NCBI GenBank assembly: GCA_946406115.1
Contig: OX291545.1
Span: forward strand, 12,910,001-12,974,000
Direction of reading: 5' to 3'
Source of the DNA: Apoda limacodes
Taxonomy: Eukaryota; Arthropoda; Insecta; Lepidoptera; Limacodidae
Length of the DNA: 64,000 nucleotides
In this document: positions 22,494 through 34,080 of the stretch, piece by piece
Layout of the letters: every line of letters starts with the position of its first letter
How positions within the stretch are numbered: position 1 is the first letter of the stretch
The notes under the pieces: model-generated
Database searches by the model: none
Seen by the model: the letters and a program-made list of their open reading frames with translations, nothing else
Told to the model about the DNA's origin: nothing
Made by a program: the position numbers and the translations under genes

Positions 22494-24245
22494 TTGCTGC
22501 GATGTATTAAGAACAGGGATAAACTGCATGCTAAATTAAAAAAGGATCCTAATAATGACATACTCAAAACGACTTACAAACGATACAGAAACTTTTGTAA
22601 CAACATATTGAAAAAATGCAAACGTCAATATGTAAGTGACGAGCTTAAATCAGCAGGAACAAGCAGCAAAAAATTATGGTCATCAATAAAAAATATAACA
22701 AACCTAAATAAATCAAATACTTATCAATATGAACTGCTCTCAATTAAAGAAACACTTGAAAGATCTATAAACGCAGTCAACAATTTTTTTGTATCCATCG
22801 GTGCTGAGCTTGCAAGTAAAATATCTACACAAACCTCACCGCCAAATCCAGACCTGGGTTACCGAAGCCGTGATTCTTTCGTACTCCTTGGCACTTGTGA
22901 AAATGAAGTAGATCGGCTTATTCTTAGCCTCAAAACTGACTGCGGACCTGGAAAGATAATCAAAGATTCCATAGTTCCATTGCTGACTTATTTATTCAAC
23001 CGTTGCTTAAATGAAGCCATTTTTCCCGACTCTTTAAAAAAATCTATTGTTATTCCTATACATAAGGGTGGGGAAAGAGACTGTGTAAACAATTTTCGCC
23101 CTATATCCATGCTGACCGCTATATCAAAACTTTTAGAAAAAATTATTAATAAAAGATTAATAAATTATTTAGAATCTAAAAAACTTATTTCAAATGCGCA
23201 ATTTGGTTTTAGGAAACAAAAATCTACAGCTGACGCTGTACATGCTTTTACTAAATTTATAGTTAACAAACTAGATAACAAATCGAAATGTCTTACTATA
23301 TTCCTAGATTTAGCAAAGGCATTTGACACGGTCTCTTTTTCCAAACTTACTGAAAAACTTGAAAATCTAGGTATTAGGAATACGCAGCTGTCACTCTTCC
23401 AGGATTACATCAGTAAACGAACCCAACAGGTTAAAATAGGAGATATTGAAAGTGATGCCAGTTCTATAAATTACGGAGTACCGCAGGGCAGTATTTTGGG
23501 CCCATCTCTCTTTCTCTGTTACATAAATGAGTTGTGTAAGCTCCAACTTGAAAACTGTAACATCATTTCATACGCAGATGACACAACGCTCACATTTTTT
23601 GGGGATACATGGGACACTACATTCGAATATGCTCAGAAAGGCTTTGATCAGGTTTGTAACTGGCTGGCTTTGAACTCTCTTACATTGAACTCCACAAAGA
23701 CAAAGTATATGACGTTCTCCATTCGAAACTCCCCCCGTCAAATAAAATCTAACTACAAAATTATCTCCCACTCTTGCGCATTAAATAAATCTGTAAGCTG
23801 TACATGTCCACCTCTTGAAAAAGTGAACTCCATTAAATACTTGGGCATTATTATTGACAACAACCTTTCGTTTTCGGATCACATCAATAGCTTGTCCAAA
23901 AAAATTAGGAAACTCTTATATTTCTTTAAAAACCTCAAAAATGTAGCAAGCTCGGATTTAATGAAAATGGTTTACATTGCGCTTTGTCAATCGGTATTTA
24001 ATTACTGTATCTCCTCCTGGGGTGGCTCAAGTAAAACACTAATGCTTGATCTTGAAAGAGCTCAACGACTCATCTTAAAAGTATGTTTTTTTAAACCAAA
24101 GTTATACCCCACCTCAAATCTTTTTAGTCAGCTAAAAGTTTTATCGGTAAGACAATTATATGTCCTATCTTTAATTCTGAGACAGCACACATGTACAAAT
24201 TATGTTTCCATCATGAGAACTCTTCCAAAAGACGTAATTATCTGA
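22494..24245 (+). CDS. Reverse transcriptase of a non-LTR retrotransposon (truncated, frameshifted)
   Basis: An open frame of 583 codons. The frame continues upstream through KTAIKPWITKGLL, so 22494 is not a true start. In order it shows the linker (about residues 1-130), the fingers with SIVIPIHKGG and NNFRPISMLTAISKLLEKI, the palm with NAQFGFRKQKST, FLDLAKAFDTV, GVPQGSILGP and the catalytic SYADDTTL, then the thumb with KYLGIIIDNNLSFSDHI and WGGSSKT, LERAQRLILK. Relative to related elements about ten residues are missing after TDCGPGK, where a W-D-G-I motif is expected. A frameshift near 24200-24240 moves the final ~75 residues into another frame (24191-24442, ending LFSVLS). The loss of the endonuclease and the frameshift predict inactivity. 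It is not a host gene. Confidence 0.85.
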   Translation: MLRCIKNRDKLHAKLKKDPNNDILKTTYKRYRNFCNNILKKCKRQYVSDELKSAGTSSKKLWSSIKNITNLNKSNTYQYELLSIKETLERSINAVNNFFVSIGAELASKISTQTSPPNPDLGYRSRDSFVLLGTCENEVDRLILSLKTDCGPGKIIKDSIVPLLTYLFNRCLNEAIFPDSLKKSIVIPIHKGGERDCVNNFRPISMLTAISKLLEKIINKRLINYLESKKLISNAQFGFRKQKSTADAVHAFTKFIVNKLDNKSKCLTIFLDLAKAFDTVSFSKLTEKLENLGIRNTQLSLFQDYISKRTQQVKIGDIESDASSINYGVPQGSILGPSLFLCYINELCKLQLENCNIISYADDTTLTFFGDTWDTTFEYAQKGFDQVCNWLALNSLTLNSTKTKYMTFSIRNSPRQIKSNYKIISHSCALNKSVSCTCPPLEKVNSIKYLGIIIDNNLSFSDHINSLSKKIRKLLYFFKNLKNVASSDLMKMVYIALCQSVFNYCISSWGGSSKTLMLDLERAQRLILKVCFFKPKLYPTSNLFSQLKVLSVRQLYVLSLILRQHTCTNYVSIMRTLPKDVII

Positions 24246-24488
24246 TATGCTCAATAAAACCCACGAGAACTTCCTTTGCCCATAAATTCTTTACCTATAA
24301 TGGCGGTATATTGTACAACAAGGCTAACAAATTACTGTCTATATATAACATGGCCCAAAAAGAATGCAAGATCACAGTTACTAACTGGCTGCTAAAGCTT
24401 ACATATGACGAAACCGAAAATTTATTTTCGGTGCTTTCATAAAACATATACATAACCTACATTTATAAAAAATATATAAAAATAAAAA

Positions 24489-24581
24489 TGCACTCACACT
24501 CACACATACACCCCAGAACCCAATTTACATCCTCATACACACCTTAACACACCCTCACACACCCTTAAGCACACACACACA

Positions 24582-24645
<64 letters not shown>

Positions 24646-24693
24646 TACACACACACACACACATACATACACACACACACACACACACACTCA

Positions 24694-24738
<45 letters not shown>
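24489..24738. repeat. (CA)n microsatellite
   Basis: About 250 bp of CA repeats with a few ATACATAC and CTCA interruptions, lying in the 3' region of the retrotransposon. Confidence 0.95.
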
Positions 24739-24740
<2 letters not shown>

Positions 24741-24974
24741 ACTTCATATTAGCTTAGCAATATAGTTATATTTCTAACGTCTTTTTTAAAATTCCATTTG
24801 TTATTTTTCCGAGAGTTGGACCCATGAGACCCATAAAACAGGGCTTACCTAGTCTCCTGTCTAGGGCTCCTGTCCCATTTACTAAATATGTTAAAGTTAA
24901 AGAGACTGTATATTTATTATAACAAATTATGTTTATGTGGAAAAATAAAGAATTTAATCACAGCAATGACAGGC

Positions 24975-25685
24975 TGGAAATACTCAACATAGCGCTTTTA
25001 CAGAACGTAAGCCTAAGTTTCAGTAGAAATGCTAGAAGGATTTTGCTCTGACCTTCTTCTCGTTATTGTCCCTCTGACTTCCATCCGACAAAGGCCCCGC
25101 GAATCAGCTTACAGAACCTAGACCGCACCTTCGCTCTCATTAGATCGCACGACAAATTGGCATGACCATCTAATCTCTTACCAGTCACTAAGCTAAGCTA
25201 CTATCAGCGAGTGCTCTTTACAAGCGTTCACTGAAACCTGAGGACATAAGTTACTAATAAGAGAGCCTAAAGCCGCTCGAAAACAACGTAATAGTTATCC
25301 CTCTGCCGATGACGGACCCTATTATAACTCCTTCTACAAAAGTGTCAAGGAGGCTACAGGTGTAGTTTGTCAAAGCAGTCAAGAAAACCTGATGGAAGGG
25401 ATCTAGCCCGGCCTCCAGACTTAAAGTAGCTATAAAACAATTGAAGTCGACACCCTGAGCGATATGCCTCCCTTTAAACGTTTAAAGTATTCCCTGCGTT
25501 TGACGACGACTAAAAGGCAGACTGCTTAGAAAAAACTTAGAGTCGTAATGCTTGCTAAGCACTAAACAGACGCCAATCATATCCGCGAGGTACACAGTGA
25601 GGTCAAAAGGAGATGCACTCTCCCGCCGCTTGCCTCTCTACCAACTGTCATTGTAGACTAAGTTCTGCAGACTATCAACATTAAG
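24975..25685 (+). mobile_element. Jockey-like element, endonuclease C-terminus and linker, decayed
   Basis: The plus strand reads DRLEILNIALLQNVSLSF (about 24970-25020), matching the 'LDIALL.N' block that follows the endonuclease catalytic residues in Jockey elements. A stop-ridden stretch with linker-like basic segments follows. The same block occurs at 43917-43936 (+) and, on the opposite strand, at 26215-26330. Confidence 0.6.
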
Positions 25686-26214
25686 GTTATTTGGTATATT
25701 AATAAGTGTTTTTAATGGGGCGATGTCGAACAACATTTTTTGTGGCGTAGTTAGGGTAAAAACATTCTGAGCCCTAGTCATATAGATCATTTTTAACGTT
25801 TAATACTACCACAGTTACGTAATTTCATAGACACTATAGAACTCTTCATCAAGGTCATTTCGGTCTTAGGGAAACGGGGACACTGCATCACGGATTTCAC
25901 GGAGTACATTTATACCTACAGGAGCGTTAATTTTCGAGGTAGCGAAAGCGTTCAATAAATACTGGCACAACAGTTTTCACGCTTAGATTTTATAAGCTGT
26001 TCCACTATATACTAAGATCGCTCTAAAGTGGTTTTTATTTTAAGCACTTGCTAGCTTGCGAGTTACTGGTGGGTGACAGATTCAATGACCACATCAATAT
26101 TAGAGGTCTAATAAGAGCAGGGATGAGATCTAGTTGTGGTAAGCTGATTCTTGTAAGAGCTTTCTTAAATTTGACTTAGTTTATCACAGTAATTGTCATA
26201 GTGGCTTCGTAGGA

Positions 26215-26330
26215 CCCAAGGGACATAATAACCCAGAGATTATTAGGACAAAGTTCATCCAGCACTTCTACGAAGCGCAAACTTAGGCTTATGTTATGTA
26301 GAAACGCTATGTCGAGTATGTCCAGCTCTT
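26215..26330 (-). mobile_element. Jockey-like endonuclease remnant, reverse copy
   Basis: The minus strand reads ELDILDIAFLHNISLSLRF then VEVLDELCPNNLWVIMSL, which is the LDIALL block followed by the S/D-H-x-P-V region where the catalytic 'SDH' has been lost. It faces the plus-strand copy at 24975. Confidence 0.6.
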
Positions 26331-26364
26331 TTTAAATTATTTATTAACTTGTAAACACGCTACT

Positions 26365-26475
26365 TATAACACTTCTATTTGCATCGGGAATAAAAAAAAC
26401 TGAATCCAAATCGGTTCACCCGTTCAAGACCTACGGTTCCACAAACCCCTCTTTTTGCGTCGGGGGTTAAAAATA
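26365..26475. repeat. Lepidopteran repeat 3' end ('ctttttgcgtcgggggtta')
   Basis: It contains 'caaatcggttcacccgttca' and ends at 'cgtcgggggttaaaaatac'. A second copy in the same orientation lies at 26878-27078. Confidence 0.6.
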
Positions 26476-26877
26476 CTGATCAAAACGATTTTTTTTTTAA
26501 AGTGTACTAGTGTGCTCAATATACTAGCTGCAGCATCAGACCAAGAACTCCATAATCTTGCATGGTTATGTAGCATACATGGATGTTTCAAATTTAGGTC
26601 ACACAAATGTTTGAAAGTAAAGTACATACCCATAATGCGTCTAAGATCCCTACCGCAGCTAACAAAAGAGCTGCACTGAAAAAAGAGGATAGCAAAACTG
26701 GTTTAGCTATTCGAAATTTATTTAGTACTAACCAAACTTTTGGTATAATTAAACAAATGATTCGCTACATGAAACTCAACACTTTATCTACTAGTAGCTA
26801 TTTAGTTTAGCAGTCCCCCTGTTATGTTACTAGTAGATAAAATTTGTGTTATTGTTAGCTAAACTTTTTTTTCCGTG

Positions 26878-27078
26878 TGATGACCTTGAAACGGCTGAAC
26901 TAATTTTGATAAAACATATTTAAGAGCCACCGCTGGAAAACCTGCGTTCAAATAAAAAAAAAACATCCGAATTGTTTCACCCGTTTAGGAGCTACTTTGC
27001 CAGAGACAGACATACACACACAGATAGCGGTCCAACTTATAACACCCCTCTTTTTGCATCGGGGGTTGAAAAATACAC
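26878..27078. repeat. Lepidopteran repeat, second copy
   Basis: Same family as 26365-26475: 'gaattgtttcacccgtttag' and the terminus 'catcgggggttgaaaaatac'. A longer 5' part is kept here. Confidence 0.6.
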
Positions 27079-27942
27079 CTTCATATGCGCAGACCACAGA
27101 GCGGAACTGGGCGATAAATGACGCTTCTCAGAACCTGTATCCTGAGTCCTGTATTCTTGGTTGAAGGTTACGCGACACGGTTCAGAGCGCACTGGCTGGT
27201 CAGCCCATGGCTAAATTGCCAATTTTGAGAACTGTTGGGCCATCTTTTAGGGTTTTTAAGCTAAGCCATAAAAATGGAACTTCGGAAAATGAAAGTGTGT
27301 GAGTTCATCACACGTGTGAAAACACGTGAATGGCATGACAAACCTGTTTACAATTTAAAGTGCAGTTTTATTGGCCATATTTTATTTTGAAAACCCGTTT
27401 TCGTAAATATAGTATCTACCTACTTACGTTTTGCAAATCGTTTGCAATTATTACTAAAAACAAACCGGCCAAGAGCGTCTTGTAGACGCATTAAGTTCAG
27501 GTTCCGTAGAATGAGAATTATTACGAATATATATCTAAAAAACAGACTTCGTTTAAATTTTTATCCGTCGAAAAAATTTATAAATCTATCAGGGATGTTT
27601 TTCTTATTTTTTTACAACAGGCTAAAAAGTTAAAATGGGTGACACAAATTTTTCAACTTCAAAAGCTCGCAATAAATACACTTAAAAGTAGAAAAGTTAT
27701 TTATATTTTTTCTCTCAATTTCATTATAAAGCTGTATGGTGGTTTACATAAACCACCTTTCTGTTAAATTTGCCCAGAATCGATAGAAAGACTAAAGACA
27801 GAATTATAAGGCTGTGGCTGACAAAGGACCAGACTGGTCAGAAAGACTTGACAAAATTTTAAGGGTTATGTGTTTGCTATTTGGCTACAGAACCCTGAAT
27901 AGTCTATCCAATATTTTAAAAAGATCTTGTAGTTTAAGTAAC

Positions 27943-28040
27943 AAAAATTTTTTTTGATATATAATATGTATGTAATTTTTTTTTGATATATAATATGTAT
28001 GTAAATTTTTTTTGATATATATGATGTATAATATGTTTTA
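27943..28040. repeat. Three tandem units of about 32 bp
   Basis: The unit 'ttttttttgatatataatat' plus 'gtatgtaa' is repeated three times; the last copy is diverged. Confidence 0.85.
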
Positions 28041-28104
28041 TGTCAAAGAACTTGAGATTGGTATGCTTAAAGGTTTAACCTATTCATTTCAATACACCTT
28101 TCTC

Positions 28105-28312
28105 AGTTTCAGGTGAACTTCCTCCTGCGGACGCTAAGGTATTAGATTGAGCCGCCTGCCAAGATTTCTCTAAGGACTTAGTACCTATGGGGTAATTCAA
28201 GAAAAAAGTGATTGGATTTTAAAAGGATCGGCAACGCTCGAGTAATGTCACGCTGTTACTGCGTCCATAAGCTGCGGTGTTAGTTTCTTGCCACCTTAGT
28301 GGTATAAAAAAA
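28105..28312 (+). mobile_element. Non-LTR retrotransposon 3' end
   Basis: It matches the final part and 3' UTR of the 14955-16232 element ('gtgaacttcctcctgcggac', then '...aaggatcggcaacgc') and ends 'ccaccttagtggtataaaaa'. Confidence 0.65.
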
Positions 28313-28319
28313 ATAGGAG

Positions 28320-29050
28320 TATGGCTGTGAAGGATCCACAGCCGCTTTACTTTAAGAGATTCGTGAATTTGATGCCCCGATTAAATTTATTTAAAGAAAA
28401 AGAAACCGTGTTAGTGCGATATTATTACATGAAGGTATTCTTAATAGAAAACGGTTATTTAGAAAACCCCCGTAATAACACATCATATTATTTATGAAAA
28501 AAAATTGGTCTAAAAGATTAGAGCAATTTAAAAGTCGTAAAGACAGACAGGCAGACAAACATACAGACATACTTAAACTTAGTCATAGGGCTTCATTAAA
28601 CCTTTGGGTACTGAACAGAACCTTACACTGTATTTTGGACTACAATTACTAGTTATAACGGAACGACCGTTTCCGGTGGTCCGTCTCCGGTAAAGGACCG
28701 ATGATGAAGAAAGAGTGGAAGTTTCCAGGCATCCATTCTTAGGTCCATTACCGGGGCCGTGATTTCGAAATTGGAAATCAAAAGAGTCTGGATATCCGTT
28801 GACAAGGGAAATGTCAACATTCTTCTTTGCGTCCACTGTCTATACGGACATCAAAAATTTCTATTTTTATTAATTGAAAATAAATACTCCTGCTAAGAGT
28901 AAAGCGTCAATTCTGTGACGACGCCTTAATATTCTACTATTGGAAAAACCTGAGTGATATTAGGTAATCCACATATTTGTAATCTTGTTACTGTGTCGTG
29001 ATAGTGTGTAAAAGAGGTACGTACTAATTCCATTCTTATTAACATCTAGT
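28320..29050. other. AT-rich DNA, nothing firm
   Basis: A partial copy of the 'ggctacagaaccct' repeat ends near 27897 just upstream. In this interval an 85-residue minus-strand frame (28579-28836) shows no recognisable motif. Confidence 0.4.
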
Positions 29051-29056
29051 ACGACG

Positions 29057-29460
29057 GGGTTTTTTTTTACGTGGGGATTTCCATCATCCGCCTTCGGATA
29101 CAAACCCCCACTCTTCGCGTCTACGGAGAGGGCCGGCGCGTTGCAGCTGCTTTGCTGCGCTTACACTGAGGGAGGCCAGGGTCCTTAAAACTCCAAATCC
29201 TCGGCCTGCCTGGAGTCTACTGTACTCCAAATCCTCGGCCTGTGCGGCACCGGGCCTGCGGGGCGAACTGCGCTCACGTGCAATCTTGCACTGTGCCAGC
29301 CACGTGCGGCCTTTCCTTGTGCCTGCCACGGGCGACATATTTCACTACTCAACACACGTTGATAGGCCACTTAAATTCAGTCCCGTCCGCGTCTACTTGC
29401 TGCGGCGGCGGTGACCTGAGGCGTGCCTTCAACGACCAAGACTTCGGTTCGTAGGCCGAA
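29057..29460 (-). mobile_element. GC-rich 3' end of a non-LTR element with poly(A), reverse strand
   Basis: Strongly GC-rich compared with its flanks. On the minus strand it ends in 'ggaaatccccacgtaaaaaa', a poly(A) tail at about 29065-29057, as expected for a 5'-truncated retrotransposon insertion. Inside, the phrase 'ctccaaatcctcggcctg' occurs twice (29189 and 29224). An 84-residue minus frame (29338-29084) is open, but I do not recognise the protein. An R1-like origin is a guess. Confidence 0.45.
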
Positions 29461-29929
29461 GAATCCACAATTGTATTAGATACCTAATTAAGATTTGAAA
29501 TCTACACACTTTAAAAATCTGTGTAGGCAGGCTTGCGTTTTCTGTCTTTCTTCTTATTTAGGTAGTCTTATATGATTGTAAAATAGGTAGCTGCTGTGTA
29601 GATATTTTAAGGGATAAGAATTACCCTAAGTGATTAGGATTTTGTTCATTAAAGTATGTTATGATGAAAAGTGTATACTATAGATGAGAGTATTCTAATA
29701 TAACCTGCCTTACCCTTGAAAAGTGTTTCTTTATCGACCTCTGAACTCTCTCTACCTAAACTTTTACTCCTGAGCACCAAGCCGGTGCATTCGGTAACAG
29801 GACACTACTACTATAACCTGTCCTGTTATATAGTGTATAGTGTGTTTTATGTTTTTAGGTTAAAAAAGCAGCTTCTTAGTCCCGGATTAATAGTCGTGGC
29901 TTAGACAAAGTAACATTGTAAGACAGAGA

Positions 29930-31222
29930 CAAGAATCATGTCGGCGACATGGGCTCGCGCGTGCTACCTGTCGACATGTCGGCGGTGCGTCTTTACTAAA
30001 TGTACCTTGAGGGGTACGCCGGTAACGTCATGGAGCTGAGCCGGCTTTGGGTGTAGTGTGGAGATCCAACTACTTACTTGATTTAAAGTACTACTAAATA
30101 AACCCTATTTCGACACAATAACTTGCTTGGCCAAAATCGGCTACAGTTAGTAGCTGTTTAACAAATTAATGAAGTACTAAGCATATCCCAACATGATTCG
30201 TCACTTCCACGTGCACGTTCCGCGGCTCTCATTCAATAATTAATTAATTGTCTATTTGTTTGTTTACTCAATTTTAGTTTCGATAGCCGCCAGCTAGGAT
30301 ATGACACATATCATATTTTTTTTGTGATTTTATTGTGTTTTGCCGATTTATTGATCAAAAACGGACAATTGTGACAATCTTAAATACGATTGCTACAGAA
30401 AAGTGTAAAGTTGAGTAGGCAGCAAGCGATTTGAATGAGTTTAATAACTTACAATTAAATGAATACGATAACCAAAATTCTTTTTTTTATTTCAATCGAG
30501 AGTTTACATGTTGCAGTGAATGATTTAGGGAGAATCCTTCTTTTAATATAAGCGAAATAAACACATCTGCAGCACAACAGTATATTTTTCAAAATATAAA
30601 GTTTAATAGAGAACGTTCGAAAAAATACCAATTCAGCCTACGTTAGTCAGTCTCCGTCTAATTAATGTAAAGAAATTGGAAAAATCAAGAAAATGTAAAA
30701 CGCAACATTGTCTTACTGCTAATATTAATATGAATGTACAAAAGATAAATTGTAATACAAGTTTATTCGAAAAACACTAATGTTGATTTCAAATCTCATT
30801 TTCTTTTTATTATTATTTCCTAGTATTATTAAAGAAACTATTGTTAATATTTTAATTTCCAGCTATAGTAGTTTGGCGCGATGATGAATCAGTCAGTCGA
30901 CACTCTGTCTAGATATATTTAGTAGTCAAAAATAACAAAATGGTAACTCCTAAATATACCCGGTTATAACCCCAAATCGGGTACTAAACGTAGTCATTTT
31001 TCTTTAAAGTTTAGTCCTACCTGTACCCGACCAAAATCTTATGGGGAGTCTCCACAAGGTACATTTAGTAAATACGCGTCGGCGGCATGTCGGCGACTTA
31101 CGTAAGCGTTGAGTTGCCCGCCGACATTCAAGCTTTAGTGATTTGCTAATATTGTGCCAAAGTATTCCAACATGCAAAGATGTAAAGCCGCCGAGTCGAT
31201 GAGTCACCGGGTCGGCGGCTTT
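29930..31222. repeat. Region bounded by inverted GTCGGCGG-rich segments
   Basis: 'tgtcggcgg...tttactaaatgtacctt' at about 29976-30013 faces its reverse complement at about 31053-31097. Several other gtcggcg/cgccgac words lie at both sides (29940, 31090, 31117, 31190 and 31212). This could be a non-autonomous DNA element of about 1.2-1.3 kb. Target duplications were not found. Confidence 0.35.
31184..31222. repeat. Perfect 11-bp hairpin
   Basis: Stem aaagccgccga (31184-31194) and tcggcggcttt (31212-31222) with a 17-base loop that contains gatgagtca, which looks like an AP-1/Maf-type site. Its role is unknown. Confidence 0.7.
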
Positions 31223-31224
31223 GG

Positions 31225-32030
31225 TGTGTATTGCGCTTTATTTTACTCGTATGATACGTTAAGAGAAGACTTATTAGGGACGGCGTTATTACGTTATATG
31301 CGTTATTTTTTGGGTGATTAGAAGTTAGTAGTTCAGGTGCGGTGACTATAAAAACTTTACCCCCTGGTATGGTGACGTCATCTTCTCCAATATTTTGGAG
31401 AAATTAATTAATTATCTTCTCTGTATTCGCCATAATTTCTCGCTTAACAAGAGTGAGGACAATAGATTTATTTGTTGAAGCTTTTTTGTTTTGTGAAGTC
31501 ATTAAACCCTTTAGAAACCCAAAGAATTTTGTTTTTATGAGTTATAGTTAGCATTTGGTCACCTCCATAAATAAAAGAAATGAGGTTCCTAACTAACTGT
31601 CACCGGGCAAGACGATTTGACCATAAAATGGTATATATGCAAGATATATTTTAAAACTAAGTATTACTCATATTTTTGTTTTTAATTTTCGAAAAGTTAC
31701 TTTAGCAAGGAAAGAAAAGAAATAATTTATAATAATTGTTGAAAACATGAAGCAACAAATATTATAATTAAAAAAATTGGTAAAATAGTAAAATTTACTA
31801 ACAATACAAAAATCACATTACTTAAATTACTAAAAAATATATTAATTTTAGTGAAAAAGTAAAAATATAGTAGTTAAATTACTAACATATATTTAGTGGC
31901 TGCATACCAAGTGCATTTATGATATGAGCCCGAGATAATTTCTCATGTAGGTACACAGGTGTTTCCTTCTTAATAACTCCAAAGGGTAGCTAAATGAAGT
32001 TTGCTTCTAGCTGTTTGTTTAAGTAGGTTA
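31225..32030. other. AT-rich DNA, nothing recognised
   Basis: No open frame or repeat was recognised. Confidence 0.4.
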
Positions 32031-32034
32031 GAGT

Positions 32035-32125
32035 TTTTTTTATAAGACTAAGGTGGTAAACAACCTTACGGTCCGCCTGATGGTAGGCGGTCACCGCAGC
32101 CTATGGACGCTTGTAACACCAGAGG
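32035..32125 (-). mobile_element. Non-LTR retrotransposon 3' UTR scrap
   Basis: The plus-strand 'ataagactaaggtggtaaac' and 'ctgatggtaggcggtcaccg' are the reverse complement of the 3' tail seen at 16150-16235. Confidence 0.6.
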
Positions 32126-32665
32126 TATCAATCACGCTGTATGATTTATACATATATATCATATTGGTGTACATGTGTTTGAGGTTGTATGTTAAAACAA
32201 TAACGTGCACATTCATTTTGCACACGTTGCAGAAGACGCTGTGATTTGGCTAGTAAGCATGGTCGATAAACAACATCACCATAATTGAACACTGATAAAA
32301 CCAGCGACTCGCAAAGCTTGATTCGTAAATAAATTCTAAGATAATTACGGTTTTTGTATTGAATTTTCAATCAGTAGAAAAAGTTTCTTACTTTTTCGAC
32401 TAGGTGTCCCTCAAACTGTAGCTTGTTATCAAATAGTAAACCTATATTGCGCGCTTTATTTACTAATGATAGAATAGTACCTCTGATTTGAACCACATGA
32501 TTTTGAATAGCGATATCCTCTGTATGATCATATATTTTGATTTTAAACGGTTCAGCACTAAACTATTGGAAAATGACCACTATTGGATCCGTTCCAGGTC
32601 ATTATTTCATTTTGTGGCCAAAATGAATTAAAAATTTGAATGTCATCCGCGTAATTTTTTTTTTT
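32125..32665 (-). mobile_element. Non-LTR retrotransposon RT palm/thumb fragment
   Basis: The minus strand starts with YADDIQIFNSF (about 32660-32630), a catalytic-type YADD motif. After a break come ARNIGLLFDNKLQFEGHL, then KLCESLVLSVFNYGDVVY and LLQRVQNECARYCFNI (frame 32370-32146). The order and spacing fit the palm-to-thumb part of a LINE RT. Stops interrupt it. This is a different family from the 14955 element. Confidence 0.75.
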
Positions 32666-32669
32666 TTAA

Positions 32670-33285
32670 TTATATTTTATAATATTTATGTAATTTTTTT
32701 TTTTTTTACAAAGAATTTTGTATATTTGAGGTTTTTAATATGTATTTTTTGCTTTTCGGGAGAGGGTTTAAACTCCGAAATTATCCCTCCGGAATACGTC
32801 TGTACCCTGGTGTTACATAGTGTAAGGTGACTGCTTAACATCAGGGAAGCTTCTTTGTCTTTGCATTAATCATTTTCGAGGGCGCACAAAAGCCAGAAGA
32901 GTTACGGCACTGAAGGACGGTTGTCAGCAATATCGTTAGCAGAAGATAACTACATTTTGTTTTTCTACTTATTTATGACAAGATAAGTCGCTCATTTTGC
33001 CACTACCCAACTAGCACATAAGGGATTTTTACAGCTTATCTTACGGCTTTTAGTTCTAAATAGGTAGTATATCAGTGTCAGAAAAATCTTTCAGTTTGTA
33101 AGGTGGTCTCGAAGATGCAAATGAGTACTTAAATTCACTCGCAGTTGCATATGTATGTATTTAGCTTTCCCTATATTTCTTTTGGTGGCATAAAGTCGAA
33201 ATTGCTATTTATTAAAAATTAATTAAATTAATTAATTAAAATTAGTTAAAAATCGTCAAGTTAATTGTGCTTAACAAAATATCTT
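32670..33285. other. AT-rich DNA with poly(T) tracts
   Basis: Poly(T) runs at 32655-32668 and 32693-32707. Nothing coding was recognised. Confidence 0.4.
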
Positions 33286-33289
33286 GGAC

Positions 33290-33442
33290 ATGAGTGATGG
33301 CAATATCGATCAAGAAAATACTGACCAACCATCAATAGAGGCTGAATACAATAATATTCAAAGGTCTGAAAGATTTAAAAAAGGACAAACAACTACTTTT
33401 GGTTATAACATTTACTCAATTGTATTCACAGTATGTAAATAG
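33290..33442 (+). CDS. Small open frame, 50 residues, unknown
   Basis: It runs from ATG 33290 to TAG 33442. It is acidic and polar at the start (MSDGNIDQENTDQPSIEAEY), then basic (QRSERFKKGQ). The composition looks more protein-like than surrounding chance frames. It might be the first exon or the N-terminus of a lost transposon ORF. No family is recognised. Confidence 0.25.
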   Translation: MSDGNIDQENTDQPSIEAEYNNIQRSERFKKGQTTTFGYNIYSIVFTVCK

Positions 33443-34080
33443 GTGATTTTTAAACCTCATGGTCCTAAATGAGACGTAAATAAGTGAGGATTAGAACTGT
33501 AAGATGCAAACTATGTCTTCAAAATGGAGTCTTTAAAATTGTGAAAGTTTGGTTACGACATTATGTTATTGATACCTAACTAAAACTGTGGTACTTGTAA
33601 CTGATGTAATTTAACAATTGAATAAAATTTAAATAACCAAAATCACTTGTTTTGAAAACCAATAAAAAAGTGAGGTTATAATCATATATACTTTTTAATT
33701 TATTAAAATTATTTAATAAACTTAATCTGATGAAAGGCGCGTGAAAATCTATAAAAATATATCATATATAATTCACATTAAAAAACAAATCGCAACGACT
33801 TTTATACTAACTCAATGCTAAAACATTAAAGTTACCTAATAATAAATAGAAACACGATAGGACTTACCTAATTACGCACGCACGAGTAGCATTCAGAGTT
33901 ACTTTTGGATTTTATTTTAAATAATTAAAAATTAGGTTTTACACTCGAAAATTTTTTTAGCACTTCTTTATCACCTGATGAATGAACGAAATCGTTTTTC
34001 ACTCAATTACTCATTCGCTACGCACGGCTTAGACCCACGGTTCTAATTTCCACTACAGAGTATAATTTAAAGTTTAAATA

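Larger units (their letters stand above)
22440..24960 (+). mobile_element. Non-LTR retrotransposon, best-preserved copy (Jockey/CR1 group)
   Basis: The element keeps nearly all of the reverse transcriptase (see the CDS entry) and a 3' region. The endonuclease is missing, so it is 5'-truncated somewhere before 22440. The 3' region holds a CA microsatellite (24489-24738), a non-repetitive part, and an aataaa signal in 'ggaaaaataaagaatt' near 24940. Jockey-type endonuclease remnants of another element begin directly after it. Confidence 0.8.

Noticed and set aside
23568..23771. Minus-strand frame inside the reverse transcriptase
   Set aside because: Antisense shadow of the RT coding frame.
27943..28040. 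Tandem 32-bp units as a CRISPR-like array
   Set aside because: Units adjoin without spacers and the genome is clearly eukaryotic.
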